Origin: Arthrobacter sp. SLBN-83
Lineage (GTDB): Bacteria > Actinomycetota > Actinomycetes > Actinomycetales > Micrococcaceae
Direction: 5' to 3'
Length of the DNA: 64,000 bases
NCBI RefSeq assembly: GCF_006715285.1
Contig: NZ_VFMX01000001.1
Span: 1,116,001 to 1,180,000, forward strand
This document shows positions 63,201 through 64,000 of this stretch, in pieces (the stretch's first letter is position 1; every line of letters starts with the position of its first letter). A model generated the notes under the pieces. The model saw only the letters and a list, made by a program, of their open reading frames with translations, did no database searches and was not told the origin of the DNA. The position numbers were made by a program, and so were the translations under genes.

Positions 63201-64000
63201 TTGTCCCAGCACGCAGCGCCCGCAGACAGGCCCCTCGGCGTCGGCATCCTCGGCGCCGGACCGGTCACGCAGGCCATCCACCTCCCGGCCCTGGCCCGCC
63301 TCCAGGACGTCTTCGAGGTGCGGCACATCATGGATGTGGACCCCGCAGTGGCCTCCTCCGTGGCCGCCCGCGTGGGCGCGGTTGCCGGCACCAGCATGGA
63401 CGCCCTGCTGGCGGACCCCGCCGTGGACATCGTGGCGATCTGCAGTCCGCACCAATTCCACGCAGACCAGGTCATCGCCGCCTGCAGGGCCGGCAAGAAA
63501 GCCGTCCTCTGCGAGAAGCCCTTCGCCATGAACGCTGAAGAAGCTGCCCGAATCTCGGCGGTCAGCACCGAGACCGCCGTTCCGATCGTCGTCGGGGCGA
63601 TGCACACGTTCGATCCGGGCTGGCTCGCGGCTGAACAGAACTGGGGCGACCTTCCGGGGCAGGTGCACACCATCCGCTCGTCGATCGTGTTGCCGCCCAA
63701 TGCCCGGTTCGAGGATTTCGCAACGGAAATCATCACCCGTCCCGCTGCCGGCAACCCCGACTACTCGGACATCGAGGTGATCAAGGGCGCACTGCAGGGC
63801 GGGATCATGGGGCTGGCCATCCACGACCTGCCCCTGGTGCGCCGGTTTACGCCCGACTTCGCGGACATCGAGGTCCTCCACGTGTTCCACGTCCGCCCGT
63901 TCGGCTACGCAGTCTCGCTCCGCACTCCCACCCGCGTCATTGAACTGCGGGCCGTCATGAACAGCACCTGGAAGCCGGAATGGACTTTCGAGGCCATCGG
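63201..64000 (+). CDS. Gfo/Idh/MocA family oxidoreductase (cut by window edge)
   Basis: The first 266 residues of an NAD(P)-dependent sugar or inositol dehydrogenase-like protein; the rest lies right of the window. It begins at TTG 63201, 6 nt after GAGGTAGG, with the Rossmann motif GVGILGAGPVTQAIHLPAL at 12-30. DIVAICSPHQFHADQVIAAC and the conserved KAVLCEKPFAMNAEEAARIS (EKP, about 110) follow; then the C-terminal alpha/beta domain. Controlled by a strong promoter under the divergent ROK regulator. Substrate probably a sugar or polyol. Confidence 0.9.
   Translation, partial: MSQHAAPADRPLGVGILGAGPVTQAIHLPALARLQDVFEVRHIMDVDPAVASSVAARVGAVAGTSMDALLADPAVDIVAICSPHQFHADQVIAACRAGKKAVLCEKPFAMNAEEAARISAVSTETAVPIVVGAMHTFDPGWLAAEQNWGDLPGQVHTIRSSIVLPPNARFEDFATEIITRPAAGNPDYSDIEVIKGALQGGIMGLAIHDLPLVRRFTPDFADIEVLHVFHVRPFGYAVSLRTPTRVIELRAVMNSTWKPEWTFEAI

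Overview
The window is a high-GC, gene-dense actinobacterial chromosome segment. Gene order and protein flavour fit a Micrococcaceae member of the Arthrobacter/Pseudarthrobacter type: the dac - DUF2342 - tilS - hpt - ftsH - folE - folP - folB - folK - DUF3180 - PH - PH - DUF2520 - panC cluster, GTG/TTG starts, several 4-nt stop/start overlaps, a DUF222-HNH protein and a large clade catalase. I see no rRNA, tRNA, CRISPR array or insertion sequence. Both ends cut a gene: a biotin-dependent carboxylase on the left and a Gfo/Idh/MocA oxidoreductase on the right.

Layout. 1-4945: a leftward operon (APC permease, two DUF1989 proteins, urea/guanidine carboxylase) with a divergent TetR regulator; today this set is best read as guanidine nitrogen assimilation. 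5003-11255: accessory genes (alpha/beta hydrolase, DHA2 MFS exporter, PfpI-like protein, DUF222-HNH protein, TetR regulator with a palindromic operator, small ORF). 11267-25240: leftward housekeeping cluster for pantothenate, folate, FtsH proteolysis, purine salvage, tRNA lysidine and cell-wall DD-peptidase functions. 25397-34400: pyrophosphatase, carboxylesterase, DUF429, phosphoketolase, large catalase, a SatD-like HTH protein and a histidine phosphatase. 34468-44440: HAD phosphatase, solo AbiEi-type protein with nuclease-like C terminus, serS, diacylglycerol-kinase-like protein, pheA, rhodanese, amidase, small proteins, LapA-like protein and a DHFR-family reductase.

44513-49491 is the most intriguing block: a leftward operon of a MatC-like carrier, a CaiB/BaiF CoA-transferase and a fused beta/alpha carboxyltransferase with no biotin carboxylase or BCCP beside it, controlled by a divergent FadR-type GntR regulator with clear inverted repeats over the promoter. 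I infer a compact free-CoA malonate (or related dicarboxylate) uptake and decarboxylation pathway. 

49611-64000: DUF4190 membrane protein, LysE exporter with its LysG-type regulator, NERD protein, phosphoglucomutase, 2'-5' RNA ligase-like protein, RutE-like nitroreductase divergent from a uracil permease, an SGNH hydrolase overlapped with a GAF/ANTAR-like sensor, a trehalose-synthase-like GH13 enzyme, and a ROK repressor divergent from the truncated oxidoreductase across a promoter studded with perfect palindromes.
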